Assembly (NCBI GenBank): GCA_022701925.1
Contig: JAKONM010000313.1
Location: 1-32,547, forward strand
DNA length: 32,547 bases
Source: Microbacteriaceae bacterium
Lineage (GTDB): Bacteria > Actinomycetota > Actinomycetes > Actinomycetales > Microbacteriaceae
Direction of reading: 5' to 3'
Part shown: in pieces, positions 1 to 7,390 of the stretch
Numbering within the stretch: position 1 is the first letter of the stretch
Layout: each line of letters begins with the position of its first letter
Program-made: the position numbers and the translations under genes
Notes under the pieces: model-generated
The model's input: the letters and a program-made list of their open reading frames with translations, nothing else
Database searches by the model: none
What the model was told of the DNA's origin: nothing

Positions 1-63
1 TCGCAGGCCGGCATCGCCCAGGGCGACGACGCCAAAGCCCAGAAGCCTCCCGCCGAGGCCTGA
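1..63 (+). CDS. C-terminal end of a probable phage portal protein (partial)
   Basis: The first 20 codons are open and end in TGA at 61-63, giving a tail that closes with KPPAEA. The gene starts outside the window. It lies 11 bases before an HK97-type prohead protease gene, the place normally taken by the portal gene in head modules. The visible residues are a charged, Ala/Pro-rich tail with no diagnostic motif. The portal call is therefore from gene order only. Confidence 0.5.
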   Translation, partial: SQAGIAQGDDAKAQKPPAEA

Positions 64-74
64 AGGATCCCAAC

Positions 75-710
75 ATGACGGTGACCCTGAAGCTCCCGCA
101 GGAGACGCGGGCCGTCGAGGTGCGCGCGGGCTCGTTCGACGAGGCTGCCAACACCATCGACATCATCTGGACCACCGGCGCCGCCGTGCGCCGGTTCGAC
201 TGGAACACCGGCAACGCCTACGACGAGATCCTGGATCTCTCGCCGGGCGCCGTGCGCCTAGAGCGCTTGAACGCCGGCGCGCCGCTCCTGAACAGCCACA
301 ACAGCTACAACCTCAACCAGGTCATCGGCTCGGTCGTGCCGGGCACGGCCAAGATCGACGGCAAGCGCGGGCTCGCCACGATGCTGCTCTCGCGCGCCGC
401 CGGCGACGCCGACATCGTCCAGAAGATCCGCGACGGCGTCATCCGGAACATGTCGGCCGGCTACATCCGCCACAAGATCGAGAAGACGGACGGCGACGAC
501 GGCGACGTCGCGACCTGGCGGGTGATCGACTGGGAGCCGTGCGAGATCTCGGCGGTCGCGATCCCGGCCGACCCGGGCTCGCAGACCCGCTCGCAACCGC
601 AGGAGGCCGTGTTCCCCTGCGTGGTGACCATGCCGGCGCGCCGCGCGCTCGCCGAGAGCACCCGCACGCGCCTGCGGATGCAGGCTCGCCGCCTCGGCCT
701 GTCGGCCTGA
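75..710 (+). CDS. HK97-family prohead protease
   Basis: A 211-residue protein with the hallmarks of phage prohead (U35-type) proteases, which cut the scaffold or delta domain of the capsid protein during head maturation. The motif LLNSHN places the catalytic His at residue 75, and NMSAGY places the catalytic Ser at residue 127. The later segment WEPCEISAVAIPADP matches the conserved strand that closes the family core. The length is usual for the family. It sits directly upstream of the major capsid gene, as expected. The ATG at 75 is 11 bases after the previous stop, with a GAAGGAT stretch in front. Confidence 0.9.
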   Translation: MTVTLKLPQETRAVEVRAGSFDEAANTIDIIWTTGAAVRRFDWNTGNAYDEILDLSPGAVRLERLNAGAPLLNSHNSYNLNQVIGSVVPGTAKIDGKRGLATMLLSRAAGDADIVQKIRDGVIRNMSAGYIRHKIEKTDGDDGDVATWRVIDWEPCEISAVAIPADPGSQTRSQPQEAVFPCVVTMPARRALAESTRTRLRMQARRLGLSA

Positions 711-804
711 AGCGACCCCCTTTCTGCCCTGCCGCCTGTGCCTGCCCCGGGGCCACAGGATCACGGTCGCTCGCCCCGGAAAGCCCCGCAACGGAGCACT
801 CTCC

Positions 805-2508
805 ATGAAGACCCTCTTCCGGGCGGCGCCCTTCGCGCTCTCCGCTCTCCTCGTCCTGGCCGCGGCCGCCGTGATGGTCGGCGTCCCGGACTTCGCGCAC
901 GCCGCCGTCCACGCCCAGGCGTTCGGCACCCACGCCTTCCACGCGCTGCCCGATCTGTCGATCGCCAGCCTCGGCCTGGCCGGCCTGCGTGCACAGCTAT
1001 CCGACCTGGAGACCCGCGCGAACGCTAAGCTCGACGAGGTCAAGGACGGCCTCGAAGTCGACGCCCTGCGCAAGATCGAGGGCGAGTACGACGCGCTGCT
1101 CAAGGAGGTCGAGACCGTCCGCGGCAAGATCACCGAGGCCGAGAAGGCGCAGACCGCGCCCCCGTCCGAGGGTAGCGCGCTCCTGCGCGCCGCCGCCCTC
1201 AAGGCCGACCGCGAGCGCTCCGCCGCCATCCGCGACCTCGGCCGCCGCGCCGGGATGAAGCAGGAGGACGTCGACGTCGCCTGCGACGGCGACACCAGCG
1301 TCGAGGCCTTCCGCGTGCGCGCCTTCGACTTCATGCACGAGAAGGCCGCGGCCGTGCAGACCGGGGCCGGCGCTCGCGCCCAGATCACCGGCGCCACCGA
1401 CGAGGAGAAGCGCGGCCAGGGTATCGAGAACGCCCTGCTGCACCGGTTCGACCCGGGCAAGAACGAGCTCTCCGAGCACGGCCGCCAGTACCGCGGTATG
1501 ACGCTGCTGGAGATGGGCGGGGACATGCTCGAGGCCCACGGCGTGCGCACGCGCGGCATGTCCAAGCACGAGCGCGCCTCCGCGATGCTGGAGCACCGCG
1601 TCGCCCAGGTCGGCGAGTTCTCGGTGCGCTCGGGAGGCATGCACACCACCGCCGACTTCCCCAACGTGCTGGCCAACGTCGCCAACAAGACCCTGCGCGC
1701 CGGCTACCAGGCCGCCCCGCAGACCTTCCGCCCGCTGGTCCGCGTCGTCACGCTGCCGGACTTCAAGCTCGTCTCCCGCGTCCAGCTCGGCGAGGCGCCC
1801 AAGCTGGAGAAGGTCAATGAGCACGGCGAGTTCAAGCGCGGCACGATGGGTGACGCGGCCGAGAAATACGCGCTCTCGACCTACGGCAAGGTGATCGCCA
1901 TCACGCGCCAGGTCCTGATCAACGACGATCTCGACGCGTTCACCCGGATCCCGCGCTCCTTCGGCGTCGCCGCGGCGAACCTGGAGAGCGACCTGGTCTG
2001 GGCTCAGATCACCGCCAATCCGAACATGGGCGACGGCAACGCGCTGTTCTCGGCCGCGCACGGCAACCTCGCGGTCGCCGGCGTGATCAGCACCACGACC
2101 GTGGGCGCGATGCGCCAGGCGATGCGCGTGCAGACTGGCCTTGACGGCAAGACCCTGCTCAACATCACGCCGACCTACATCATCGTCCCGACCGCCCTGG
2201 AGACCGTGACCGAGCAGTTCCTCGGGCAGATCTTCCCGACCAAGTCCGGCGACGTGGTCACCACGTCGATGAAGAAGCTGGTGCCGATCTCCGAGCCGCG
2301 CCTCGACGCCGTCTCGGCGTCGAACTGGTACCTCTCGGGCGATCCCGGCCAGATCGACGTAGTCGAGCTCGCCTACCTCGAGGGCCAGCAGGGCCTGTTC
2401 ACCGAGACCCGCATGGGCTTCGACGTGGACGGCATGGAGGTGAAGGTCCGCCAGGACGTGGCCGCCAAGGTCATCGACTGGCGCGGCCTGCAGAAGAACC
2501 CGCAGTAA
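805..2508 (+). CDS. Major capsid protein, HK97 fold, with signal-peptide-like N-terminus
   Basis: A 567-residue protein. Residues from about 285 onward (starting near VANKTLRAGYQ, then a long alpha/beta segment ending in KVIDWRGLQ) look like phage major capsid proteins of the Mu gpT/HK97 group. Residues 60-116 form a charged, coiled-coil-like stretch of the kind removed as the delta or scaffold domain by the protease encoded just upstream. The first 33 residues are odd: a basic start MKTLFR, a run of about 20 hydrophobic residues and an AHA-A end, which reads like a Sec signal peptide. No internal start is clearly better, and ACGGAG lies 8-10 bases before the ATG. A terminator hairpin follows, as is common after highly expressed capsid genes. 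The capsid role is confident; the role of the leader is unknown. Confidence 0.88.
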   Translation: MKTLFRAAPFALSALLVLAAAAVMVGVPDFAHAAVHAQAFGTHAFHALPDLSIASLGLAGLRAQLSDLETRANAKLDEVKDGLEVDALRKIEGEYDALLKEVETVRGKITEAEKAQTAPPSEGSALLRAAALKADRERSAAIRDLGRRAGMKQEDVDVACDGDTSVEAFRVRAFDFMHEKAAAVQTGAGARAQITGATDEEKRGQGIENALLHRFDPGKNELSEHGRQYRGMTLLEMGGDMLEAHGVRTRGMSKHERASAMLEHRVAQVGEFSVRSGGMHTTADFPNVLANVANKTLRAGYQAAPQTFRPLVRVVTLPDFKLVSRVQLGEAPKLEKVNEHGEFKRGTMGDAAEKYALSTYGKVIAITRQVLINDDLDAFTRIPRSFGVAAANLESDLVWAQITANPNMGDGNALFSAAHGNLAVAGVISTTTVGAMRQAMRVQTGLDGKTLLNITPTYIIVPTALETVTEQFLGQIFPTKSGDVVTTSMKKLVPISEPRLDAVSASNWYLSGDPGQIDVVELAYLEGQQGLFTETRMGFDVDGMEVKVRQDVAAKVIDWRGLQKNPQ

Positions 2509-2539
2509 GCCACCCCGCCTCCTGAGAACGAGCGAATTG

Positions 2540-2567
2540 GGCCGCCTCCGGGCGGCCTTTCGCTTTT
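2540..2567 (+). terminator. Rho-independent terminator after capsid gene
   Basis: A perfect 7-bp stem (GGCCGCC, 2540-2546, with GGCGGCC, 2551-2557) has a TCCG loop and is followed by TTTCGCTTTT. It lies between the capsid and decoration genes. It probably acts as a partial terminator or an mRNA-stabilising 3' end. Confidence 0.75.
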
Positions 2568-2597
2568 CCGGACCTCCTGCCTGAGGGCGCTCCCGCC

Positions 2598-2930
2598 ATG
2601 AAGACCTACGTCCAGCCCGGTCATGTCCTGACCGTCACCGCCCCGGCCGACACCAAGTCCGGCGACTTTGTCGTGGTCGGCTCCATCTTCGGTACCGCCA
2701 CCTCCAACGCCCTCATGGGCACCGACCTGGAGCTCGCGATCGGCGGCGTCTACGACGCGCAGCCGAAGGTCGCCGCTCAGGCGTGGGCCCAGGGCGCTCC
2801 AATCTACTGGGACAGCGCGGCCAAGAACTTCACCACGACCGTCGCCGCCAACCTGAAGGTCGGCGTCGCCGCGCTCCCGGCCGCGAACCCGTCCAGCACG
2901 GGCCGCGTCCGCTTCAACGGCTCGTTCTGA
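2598..2930 (+). CDS. DUF2190-type capsid decoration/cement protein
   Basis: A 110-residue, beta-rich protein starting MKTYVQPGHVLTVTAPAD. It has the pattern of DUF2190 proteins: an opening strand, then GDFVVVGSIFGTA, a central AIGGVYDAQ, and a QGAPIYWDSAAKNFTTT strand before a short end with RFNGSF. Known members decorate or cement phage capsids. The length is typical, and the position right after the capsid gene supports the role. The start ATG at 2598 has GAGGG about 11 bases upstream. Confidence 0.85.
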   Translation: MKTYVQPGHVLTVTAPADTKSGDFVVVGSIFGTATSNALMGTDLELAIGGVYDAQPKVAAQAWAQGAPIYWDSAAKNFTTTVAANLKVGVAALPAANPSSTGRVRFNGSF

Positions 2931-2934
2931 TCCG

Positions 2935-3369
2935 ATGCCCTCGCTGTTTTCGGCGCTCGGCCAGATCGCCGGCGCGACGGTCGACGCCGTCTTCAGCGAG
3001 GGCTTCGCGCTGCAGCCGATGGCGCCGCCGGCGGCCGCCTCGGGCCAGCGCCCGAACGTAAACCTCCGTATGGCGGCCAGCACGGCCCGGCCGCAGATCC
3101 CGTTCGACGGCACGTACGTCGAGCCGGGCGAGCTGATGAACGCGCACGGCCGCACCAAGGCCGACAGCACGACCCACTGGATCGCCGGCGCGAAGGCCAT
3201 GGTCGACGTCGCGGTCACGGCGCTGCCGCAGCGCCCGATGGAGCGCGACCGGATCATCCGGCTCGACACTGGCGCGGTGTTCGAGGTCGCGAAGGTCCTG
3301 CCCGGCGATTACGGGCGCCTGCGCATCTTCCTCGTCGACGCCCTGCAGCGGCCGGAGGATCCCCGGTGA
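2935..3369 (+). CDS. Probable head-tail joining protein
   Basis: A 144-residue protein. The C-terminal half (DRIIRLDTGAVFEVAKVLPG, then DYGRLRIFLVDA) resembles the small beta-barrel head-tail connectors of the lambda gpFII type, which bind the portal ring and offer the docking surface for the tail. The N-terminal 50 residues are Ala/Pro-rich and unremarkable. It starts 4 bases after the decoration gene and its stop overlaps the next gene's GTG start (GTGA), indicating translational coupling. The family call rests on a remembered pattern plus position. Confidence 0.6.
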   Translation: MPSLFSALGQIAGATVDAVFSEGFALQPMAPPAAASGQRPNVNLRMAASTARPQIPFDGTYVEPGELMNAHGRTKADSTTHWIAGAKAMVDVAVTALPQRPMERDRIIRLDTGAVFEVAKVLPGDYGRLRIFLVDALQRPEDPR

Positions 3370-4166
3370 GCCTGATCCGCGCCGCCTGCCGCCTGCAGGC
3401 GATCGAGGCGCTGAACAGCGACCCCGTGATCGACGGCATGGTCCGGGGGCGCGTCTACGACAGCCGCATTTCGGCCTTCGACCACAGGGACCCCGTCCCG
3501 ACGATCCTGGTCACGACCGAGGAAACGAAGGGCGAGGCGTGGTCGCACCAGAACGGCGGCGCCCCGTTCGGGCTCGTCTGCGACCTGGTGCTCGAGATCG
3601 CGATGAACTCGGTCGCGACGATGCAGATCAACGGCATGGCCGATCCGGTCGAGGCCATCGGTTACGCCGCCACCGACGCCGAGCTGGAGGCCGACCTCGA
3701 TCTCCTCGAGGAGCGTGCGGTCGAGATCCTGACCCGGGGCGAGACGGCTGCCGCGCAGCTGTTGCGCAGCGCCGTGGTCAAGCGGGTGCCCCATGTCGCC
3801 TCGTCCCGCTTCGCCACGGATCAAACCGGCGAGAAGTTCGCCGTCCATCTGGTGACGCTGCGCATCGAGCTATTCACGCCCGAGGACGAAAATCCGTTCG
3901 CGGTGCCGTCTGGCCCGTACGCCCTGTTGCCAGAGCCGCTGCGCACGATCGCGGCGGCCAGCGATCCGGACGGGCTGCCGCGCTCGATCTGCGACCGCCT
4001 GATCGCGCGGCTCGCGCCGCTCCCGGCGCCGTCCGAGCCCGCGCCCTTCTCCGGCGCCGACATGATCCTGGCCCCGCAGGTCCTCGACGCGGACGACGCG
4101 CCGGACCGCGCCGCCGACATCGCCGCCGGTCGCACCATCGCGATCGCCGCCAACACCCCGCAATGA
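3366..4166 (+). CDS. Tail-terminator-like / head-tail completion protein
   Basis: A 266-residue protein starting at GTG (3366), overlapping the previous stop by 4 bases. The first 190 residues (VPTILVTTEET early, FGLVCDLVLEIAMN, then VHLVTLRIELFTPE) have the alternating-strand look of tail terminator or completion proteins. These cap the tail tube and join it to the head; Mu gp37-like proteins occupy this slot before the DUF2635 gene. Residues 190-266 are an Ala/Pro/Asp-rich extension without a recognised domain. It overlaps the next gene by ATGA. Function is inferred mainly from gene order. Confidence 0.55.
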   Translation: MSLIRAACRLQAIEALNSDPVIDGMVRGRVYDSRISAFDHRDPVPTILVTTEETKGEAWSHQNGGAPFGLVCDLVLEIAMNSVATMQINGMADPVEAIGYAATDAELEADLDLLEERAVEILTRGETAAAQLLRSAVVKRVPHVASSRFATDQTGEKFAVHLVTLRIELFTPEDENPFAVPSGPYALLPEPLRTIAAASDPDGLPRSICDRLIARLAPLPAPSEPAPFSGADMILAPQVLDADDAPDRAADIAAGRTIAIAANTPQ

Positions 4167-4414
4167 GGCCCCCGATGCGCAAGCACGTCGCCCCCGTCCT
4201 GGCCCAGGCCTCGATCCCCGACCCCGAACGCGGCGGCTTCCTGCCGCCCGAGGGGCGCGAGGTCGCCTGGACCCCGTACTGGGCCGGCATGGCTGCGCGC
4301 GAGGAGATCACGGTGACCGAGGTGCCGGACGAGCCGGCCGCCGGCTCCGAGTCCACCCCGCCCGCCGCGGGCGAGCCCGGCGCCGACGCGCACGAGGCGC
4401 ACCCGGACGCCTGA
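4163..4414 (+). CDS. DUF2635 family protein (Mu gp38-like)
   Basis: An 83-residue protein. The core, GGFLPPEGREVAWTPYWAGM, fits the DUF2635 signature (a short opening strand, then L-PxEGxxV, then a Trp/Arg-rich helix). DUF2635 genes sit just before the tail sheath gene in Mu-type phages, exactly as here. I chose ATG 4163 because it overlaps the upstream TGA (ATGA); ATG 4175 is an alternative that begins MRKHVAP. The last 30 residues are acidic and Ala/Pro-rich. The exact role in tail assembly is not established. Confidence 0.75.
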   Translation: MRPPMRKHVAPVLAQASIPDPERGGFLPPEGREVAWTPYWAGMAAREEITVTEVPDEPAAGSESTPPAAGEPGADAHEAHPDA

Positions 4415-4460
4415 CCCCTGAGGCCGCCCGCGGCCCCGACCCCTCACCCATCCCGCCTCA

Positions 4461-4490
4461 AGGCCGTCCCTCCGGGCGGCCTTTTTCTTT
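4461..4490 (+). terminator. Rho-independent terminator before sheath gene
   Basis: A 9-bp stem with one G-U pair (4461-4469 with 4474-4482) and a four-base loop is followed by TTTTTCTTT. It separates the head/connector genes from the tail sheath gene, whose ATG lies 16 bases further on. Readthrough or a nearby promoter must supply the tail genes. Confidence 0.8.
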
Positions 4491-4505
4491 GGAGCGAGCC
4501 CGGAC

Positions 4506-6044
4506 ATGGCCGTCGCCTTCAACAACATGCCCGGCGATATCCGGGTGCCGCTGTTCTACGCCGAGGTGAATGCCGGCGTGCCGCCCTATTCGGGCCTGTC
4601 GCGCCAGATCCTGATGGGCCGGGCGCTGGCGAGCTCGCCGTTGGCTGCGCTCAAGCCGCAGAACATCGGCTCGGCCGACCCGAACTACCTGGCCGGCAAG
4701 GGCTCGATGCTCGCCGACATGATCGCCTGGGCGCGCGCCGGCAACCCGACCGGCGAGCTCTGGGTGATCAACGTCGGCGATCCGGTGGGCGGCGTCGCCG
4801 CGACCGGTTCGCTGGCCATCACCGGAACCGCCACGCAGTCGGGCACTCTCGTGCGCTACGTCGCCGGCGAGCGCTATTCGGTCCCGGTCGCGCTGAACGA
4901 CACCGCCGCGGTGGTCGCCGCCAACCTCGCGGCCAAGATCAACGCCGGCTACACCCGGTTCAACCGCCGGATGGGCGCCCCCGTGGTCGCCACCGCGGCC
5001 ACCGGCACCGTGACGCTGACGGCCAACCACACCGGCACCGAGTACAACGGCGTCCGCATCGAGACCGGCCTCGACGGCGACGAGCTGGAGATCCCCGGCC
5101 TGACCGTGGCGATCACTGCCATGTCCGGCGGCACCGGCGAGGTCGACATGGCGGCGGCGCTTGCAGCCTTCGCAGCCACCCAGTTCGACTGGATCTGCGG
5201 GCCGTACGCCTCGATCGCCCAGCTCAACGCGGCGCGCGACTTCCTCGCCGACTCCGGCGCGGGCCGCTGGGCCCCGACGGTGGGCCTCGACGGGCACTAC
5301 ATCACGGCGGCCAACGGCAACCTGTCGACCCTGACCACGCTGGGCGGGGCCCGCAACGACCGCCACACCTCGATCATCGGGTGCCTGAACTACCCGCACC
5401 CGCTGTGGTCGATCGTGGCCGGCGTCGGCGGCCTGACCGCGTTCTCGAAGAACCTCGGGCGCGCCCTCACCGAGGCGGTGGAGATCGCCCGGCCGCTGCA
5501 GACGATCGTCGTGACCGGCCTGCGCCCGCCCAAGGCCTTGTCCGACCGCTGGGCGCTCGCCGACCGCGACAGCCTGTACCACAACGGCATGTCGGCCCTG
5601 TCGATCAACGCCGACGGCACGGTGGCGATCGAGCGGATCCTGACGACCTACCAGTTCAACGCCTACGGCTCGGCCGACATCACCTTCCTCGGCGTGGAGA
5701 CGATGGCGATCGCCGCCTACGTCAAGCGCTACCTCCGCCTGATCGTCACCTCGACCTACCCGCGGTGCGTACTCAAGGACATCAACCCGAACGGGACGCA
5801 GGGCGTGGTCACGCCGAGCCAGATCCGCTCGACGCTGATCCACGCCTACACGCAGCTCTGCAACGTGGCGTGCCTCGTCGAGAAGGTCGAGCTGTTCGCC
5901 AAGTACCTGATCGTCGAGCGGTCGAGCGACCCGAACCGGGTCAATGCCTACCTGCCGACCGACGTCTCGAACCAGTTCACCGTGTTCGCGGCCAACATCA
6001 CGATCTTCCCAGAGCTGACCGACGGCAACGCCGCGCTCCAGTAG
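4506..6044 (+). CDS. Tail sheath protein (Mu gpL family)
   Basis: A 512-residue protein. It opens with the family-like MAVAFNNMPGDIRVPLFYAEV and continues through a typical YSGLSRQILMG strand. A small inserted beta domain lies around residues 100-200. The conserved C-terminal half is present: TTLGGARNDRHTSIIGC, LRPPKALSDRWALADRD, HNGMSALSINADGTVAIERI, and TTYQFNAYGSADITFLGVET. Sheath subunits stack around the tube and contract to drive it through the host envelope, so this gene makes the virion a myovirus. Length and order (followed by the tube gene) match Mu. The ATG at 4506 has GGAGCGAG upstream. Confidence 0.93.
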   Translation: MAVAFNNMPGDIRVPLFYAEVNAGVPPYSGLSRQILMGRALASSPLAALKPQNIGSADPNYLAGKGSMLADMIAWARAGNPTGELWVINVGDPVGGVAATGSLAITGTATQSGTLVRYVAGERYSVPVALNDTAAVVAANLAAKINAGYTRFNRRMGAPVVATAATGTVTLTANHTGTEYNGVRIETGLDGDELEIPGLTVAITAMSGGTGEVDMAAALAAFAATQFDWICGPYASIAQLNAARDFLADSGAGRWAPTVGLDGHYITAANGNLSTLTTLGGARNDRHTSIIGCLNYPHPLWSIVAGVGGLTAFSKNLGRALTEAVEIARPLQTIVVTGLRPPKALSDRWALADRDSLYHNGMSALSINADGTVAIERILTTYQFNAYGSADITFLGVETMAIAAYVKRYLRLIVTSTYPRCVLKDINPNGTQGVVTPSQIRSTLIHAYTQLCNVACLVEKVELFAKYLIVERSSDPNRVNAYLPTDVSNQFTVFAANITIFPELTDGNAALQ

Positions 6045-6054
6045 CCCGCGGGAC

Positions 6055-6087
6055 GCCCGCGGACGCGCCCTGAGGCCGTCCGCGGGC
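6055..6087 (+). repeat. Intergenic inverted repeat between sheath and tube genes
   Basis: A perfect 11-bp inverted repeat (GCCCGCGGACG at 6055-6065, CGTCCGCGGGC at 6077-6087) flanks an 11-base loop. No T run follows, so it is not a standard terminator. A role in mRNA processing or stability, tuning sheath-to-tube ratio, is a guess. Confidence 0.6.
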
Positions 6088-6154
6088 CCGGCGGCACTCA
6101 TCCCCATCCCAGCCACAGCGCCGCGCCCGTGAGCGCGCTCCGGAGACCACAGCC

Positions 6155-6526
6155 ATGTCCGGCAACAAGGGCGGGCGGTTCACGCTCGACATCAACGGCC
6201 AGACCTTCAGCGGGCGCGCCAAGGCGACGATCAACCCCGCCGGCGCCACGCGCGAGAACGTGGCCAACCAGGACGGCACCAAGTCGTCGATGGTGAAGCC
6301 GAAGCTGCCGTCGCTGGAGCTGACCTTCGACCGCGGCGTCGGCCTGGTCTGGGACGAGGACATGATGCTCCTCGATCTCAACGTCACCTTCGTCGAGACC
6401 GACGCGAAGCGCACGCACCTATTCACCGACGCCTCGTGGTCCGGCGATCCGTCGATCGACACCGAGTCCGGCGAGGTCTCCGGCCTGAAGATCGAGTGCG
6501 CCGCGGCGAACTACCAGGTCACTTGA
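6155..6526 (+). CDS. Tail tube protein (Mu gpM family)
   Basis: A 123-residue protein. It begins with GGRFTLDINGQTFSGRAKAT, contains LELTFDRGVGLVWDEDM in the centre, and has VTFVETDAKRTHLFTDASW near the end. This is the pattern of Mu gpM tube subunits, which polymerise inside the sheath as the rigid channel for DNA. The length is typical. It lies after the sheath gene, as usual. CGGAGACC precedes the ATG. A gene on the opposite strand ends only 8 bases downstream. Confidence 0.88.
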   Translation: MSGNKGGRFTLDINGQTFSGRAKATINPAGATRENVANQDGTKSSMVKPKLPSLELTFDRGVGLVWDEDMMLLDLNVTFVETDAKRTHLFTDASWSGDPSIDTESGEVSGLKIECAAANYQVT

Positions 6527-6534
6527 CCCGAGCG

Positions 6535-6864
6535 CTACCGCCGCGGGTCGATCGCGAAGTTGACGATCCAGTAGGCGTTCGGGTCGCCCGGCCTGCGGAT
6601 CTTCGATAGGCCCGAGGTCATCTCGCGCGTCTCCAGGACGATCTTGTCGCCCTTGTCGAAGACGCGGCAGGTCCCGGCGATGCGACCCCGGCGCCAGAGC
6701 TCGTCGGCGGCGCGGTTGTCCTTCTGGTCGATCAGCTCCAGCGCCCGGACCATCAGATCCCGGCTCTCGCACGCGATCATCTCCGTCTGGAGCTCGCCCG
6801 GCATCGCCGCCCTCGCCGCGCCCGCACAGCCGATCAGCGCGACCGCAATCCCCAACCGCAGCAT
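6535..6864 (-). CDS. Small exported protein, reversed in tail operon (moron-like)
   Basis: A 109-residue protein on the minus strand, the only minus-strand gene within the structural operon. I chose the ATG at 6864 because GGGAGGGAG lies just upstream on that strand, and because the protein then starts MLRLGIAVALIGCAGAARA, a clear signal peptide cut near residue 19. Longer in-frame starts would bury this leader in the chaperone gene. The mature part has two Cys (residues 32 and 66) that could form a disulphide. It ends in a compact beta-looking segment (CRVFDKGDKIVLETRE, then NAYWIVNFAID). I do not recognise the family. Insertion against transcription and periplasmic export fit a lysogenic-conversion moron, but function is unknown. 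Confidence 0.8.
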   Translation of the reverse strand: MLRLGIAVALIGCAGAARAAMPGELQTEMIACESRDLMVRALELIDQKDNRAADELWRRGRIAGTCRVFDKGDKIVLETREMTSGLSKIRRPGDPNAYWIVNFAIDPRR

Positions 6865-6888
6865 CCGGCTCCCTCCCGTCCGGAGCGC

Positions 6889-7299
6889 ATGCAAGCACAG
6901 GTGCCGCCCGTGTCCAAGACCGTCCGCATCCCTCTCCCCGAGCCGATCGCCAGCCATGGCGGGCCGATCTCCGAGATCGTGCTGCGCCAGCCGACCTACG
7001 ACGAGTACGTGTCGTGCGGCGGCGAGCCCTACTCGATCGGCGAGAGCGAGGACGGCGCCCTGTTCACCATCGAGAAGCCCGAGGTGATCTGGGCCTACGC
7101 GCAGGCCTGCATGGTCACGCCGAAGGACCCGCTGCTGCTGTCGCAGCTCGGCCCGGGCAACTGGACGGTGGCCCGCGAGGTGCGCAAGGCGATCATGGGT
7201 TTTTTCCGGGCGCCCGCCGCGGCCAGCGCACCCTCGGAGACCTCGCCGACGACATCGTCTTCGAGCTCAACCAGCCCCTCGACGCCGTCGGCCGACTGA
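6889..7299 (+). CDS. Tail assembly chaperone, short (zero-frame) product
   Basis: A 136-residue protein that precedes the tape measure gene, the usual place for the first chaperone (lambda gpG, P2 gpE, Mu gp41 analogue). Residues 10-100 are ordinary coding sequence (SKTVRIPLPEPI, EIVLRQPTYDEYVS, EVIWAYAQACMV). After residue 106 the frame degenerates into a Ser/Thr/Pro string, typical of the unshifted tail beyond a frameshift site. The ATG at 6889 has GGAG only 3 bases upstream; a GTG at 6910 with AGG at better spacing is an alternative. It is divergent from the reversed moron, with only 24 bases between their starts. Confidence 0.82.
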   Translation: MQAQVPPVSKTVRIPLPEPIASHGGPISEIVLRQPTYDEYVSCGGEPYSIGESEDGALFTIEKPEVIWAYAQACMVTPKDPLLLSQLGPGNWTVAREVRKAIMGFFRAPAAASAPSETSPTTSSSSSTSPSTPSAD

Positions 7300-7388
7300 C
7301 GCCGACGCAGATCATCCACTGGTACGGCCGGGCGGTCGCCCGGGCGGAGAAGCGTAAGCGGGAGGCCGCGCGCAGAGGGCATCGCTGA
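6889..7388 (+). CDS. Tail assembly chaperone, long frameshifted product
   Basis: The predicted fusion joins residues 1-106 of the zero-frame protein to 60 residues read from 7206 in the -1 frame, 166 residues in all. The added part reads sensibly as protein (GDLADDIVFELNQPL, TPTQIIHWYGRAVARAEKRK) and ends at TGA 7386-7388, two bases before the tape measure ATG. In known systems the short and long forms coat the tape measure protein and recruit tube subunits. The shift itself is inferred from the slippery sequence, the overlap geometry and the conserved position, not measured. Confidence 0.75.
7197..7206 (+). other. Probable -1 ribosomal frameshift slippery site
   Basis: The run GGGTTTTTTC offers two overlapping in-frame heptamers of the X XXY YYZ type: G GGT TTT (7197-7203) and T TTT TTC (7200-7206). 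A -1 slip here leads directly into the overlapping frame that stays open to 7388. Tail chaperone genes in many dsDNA phages carry exactly this arrangement; P2 E/E' uses a T-rich heptamer. Confidence 0.8.
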
Positions 7389-7390
7389 TC

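Noticed and set aside
258..1688. Very long minus-strand open frame opposite the protease and capsid genes (and similar ones opposite sheath, tape measure and fibres)
   Set aside because: Translations are Arg/Ala/Gly strings without family patterns. They arise from high GC on the strand opposite well-supported genes.
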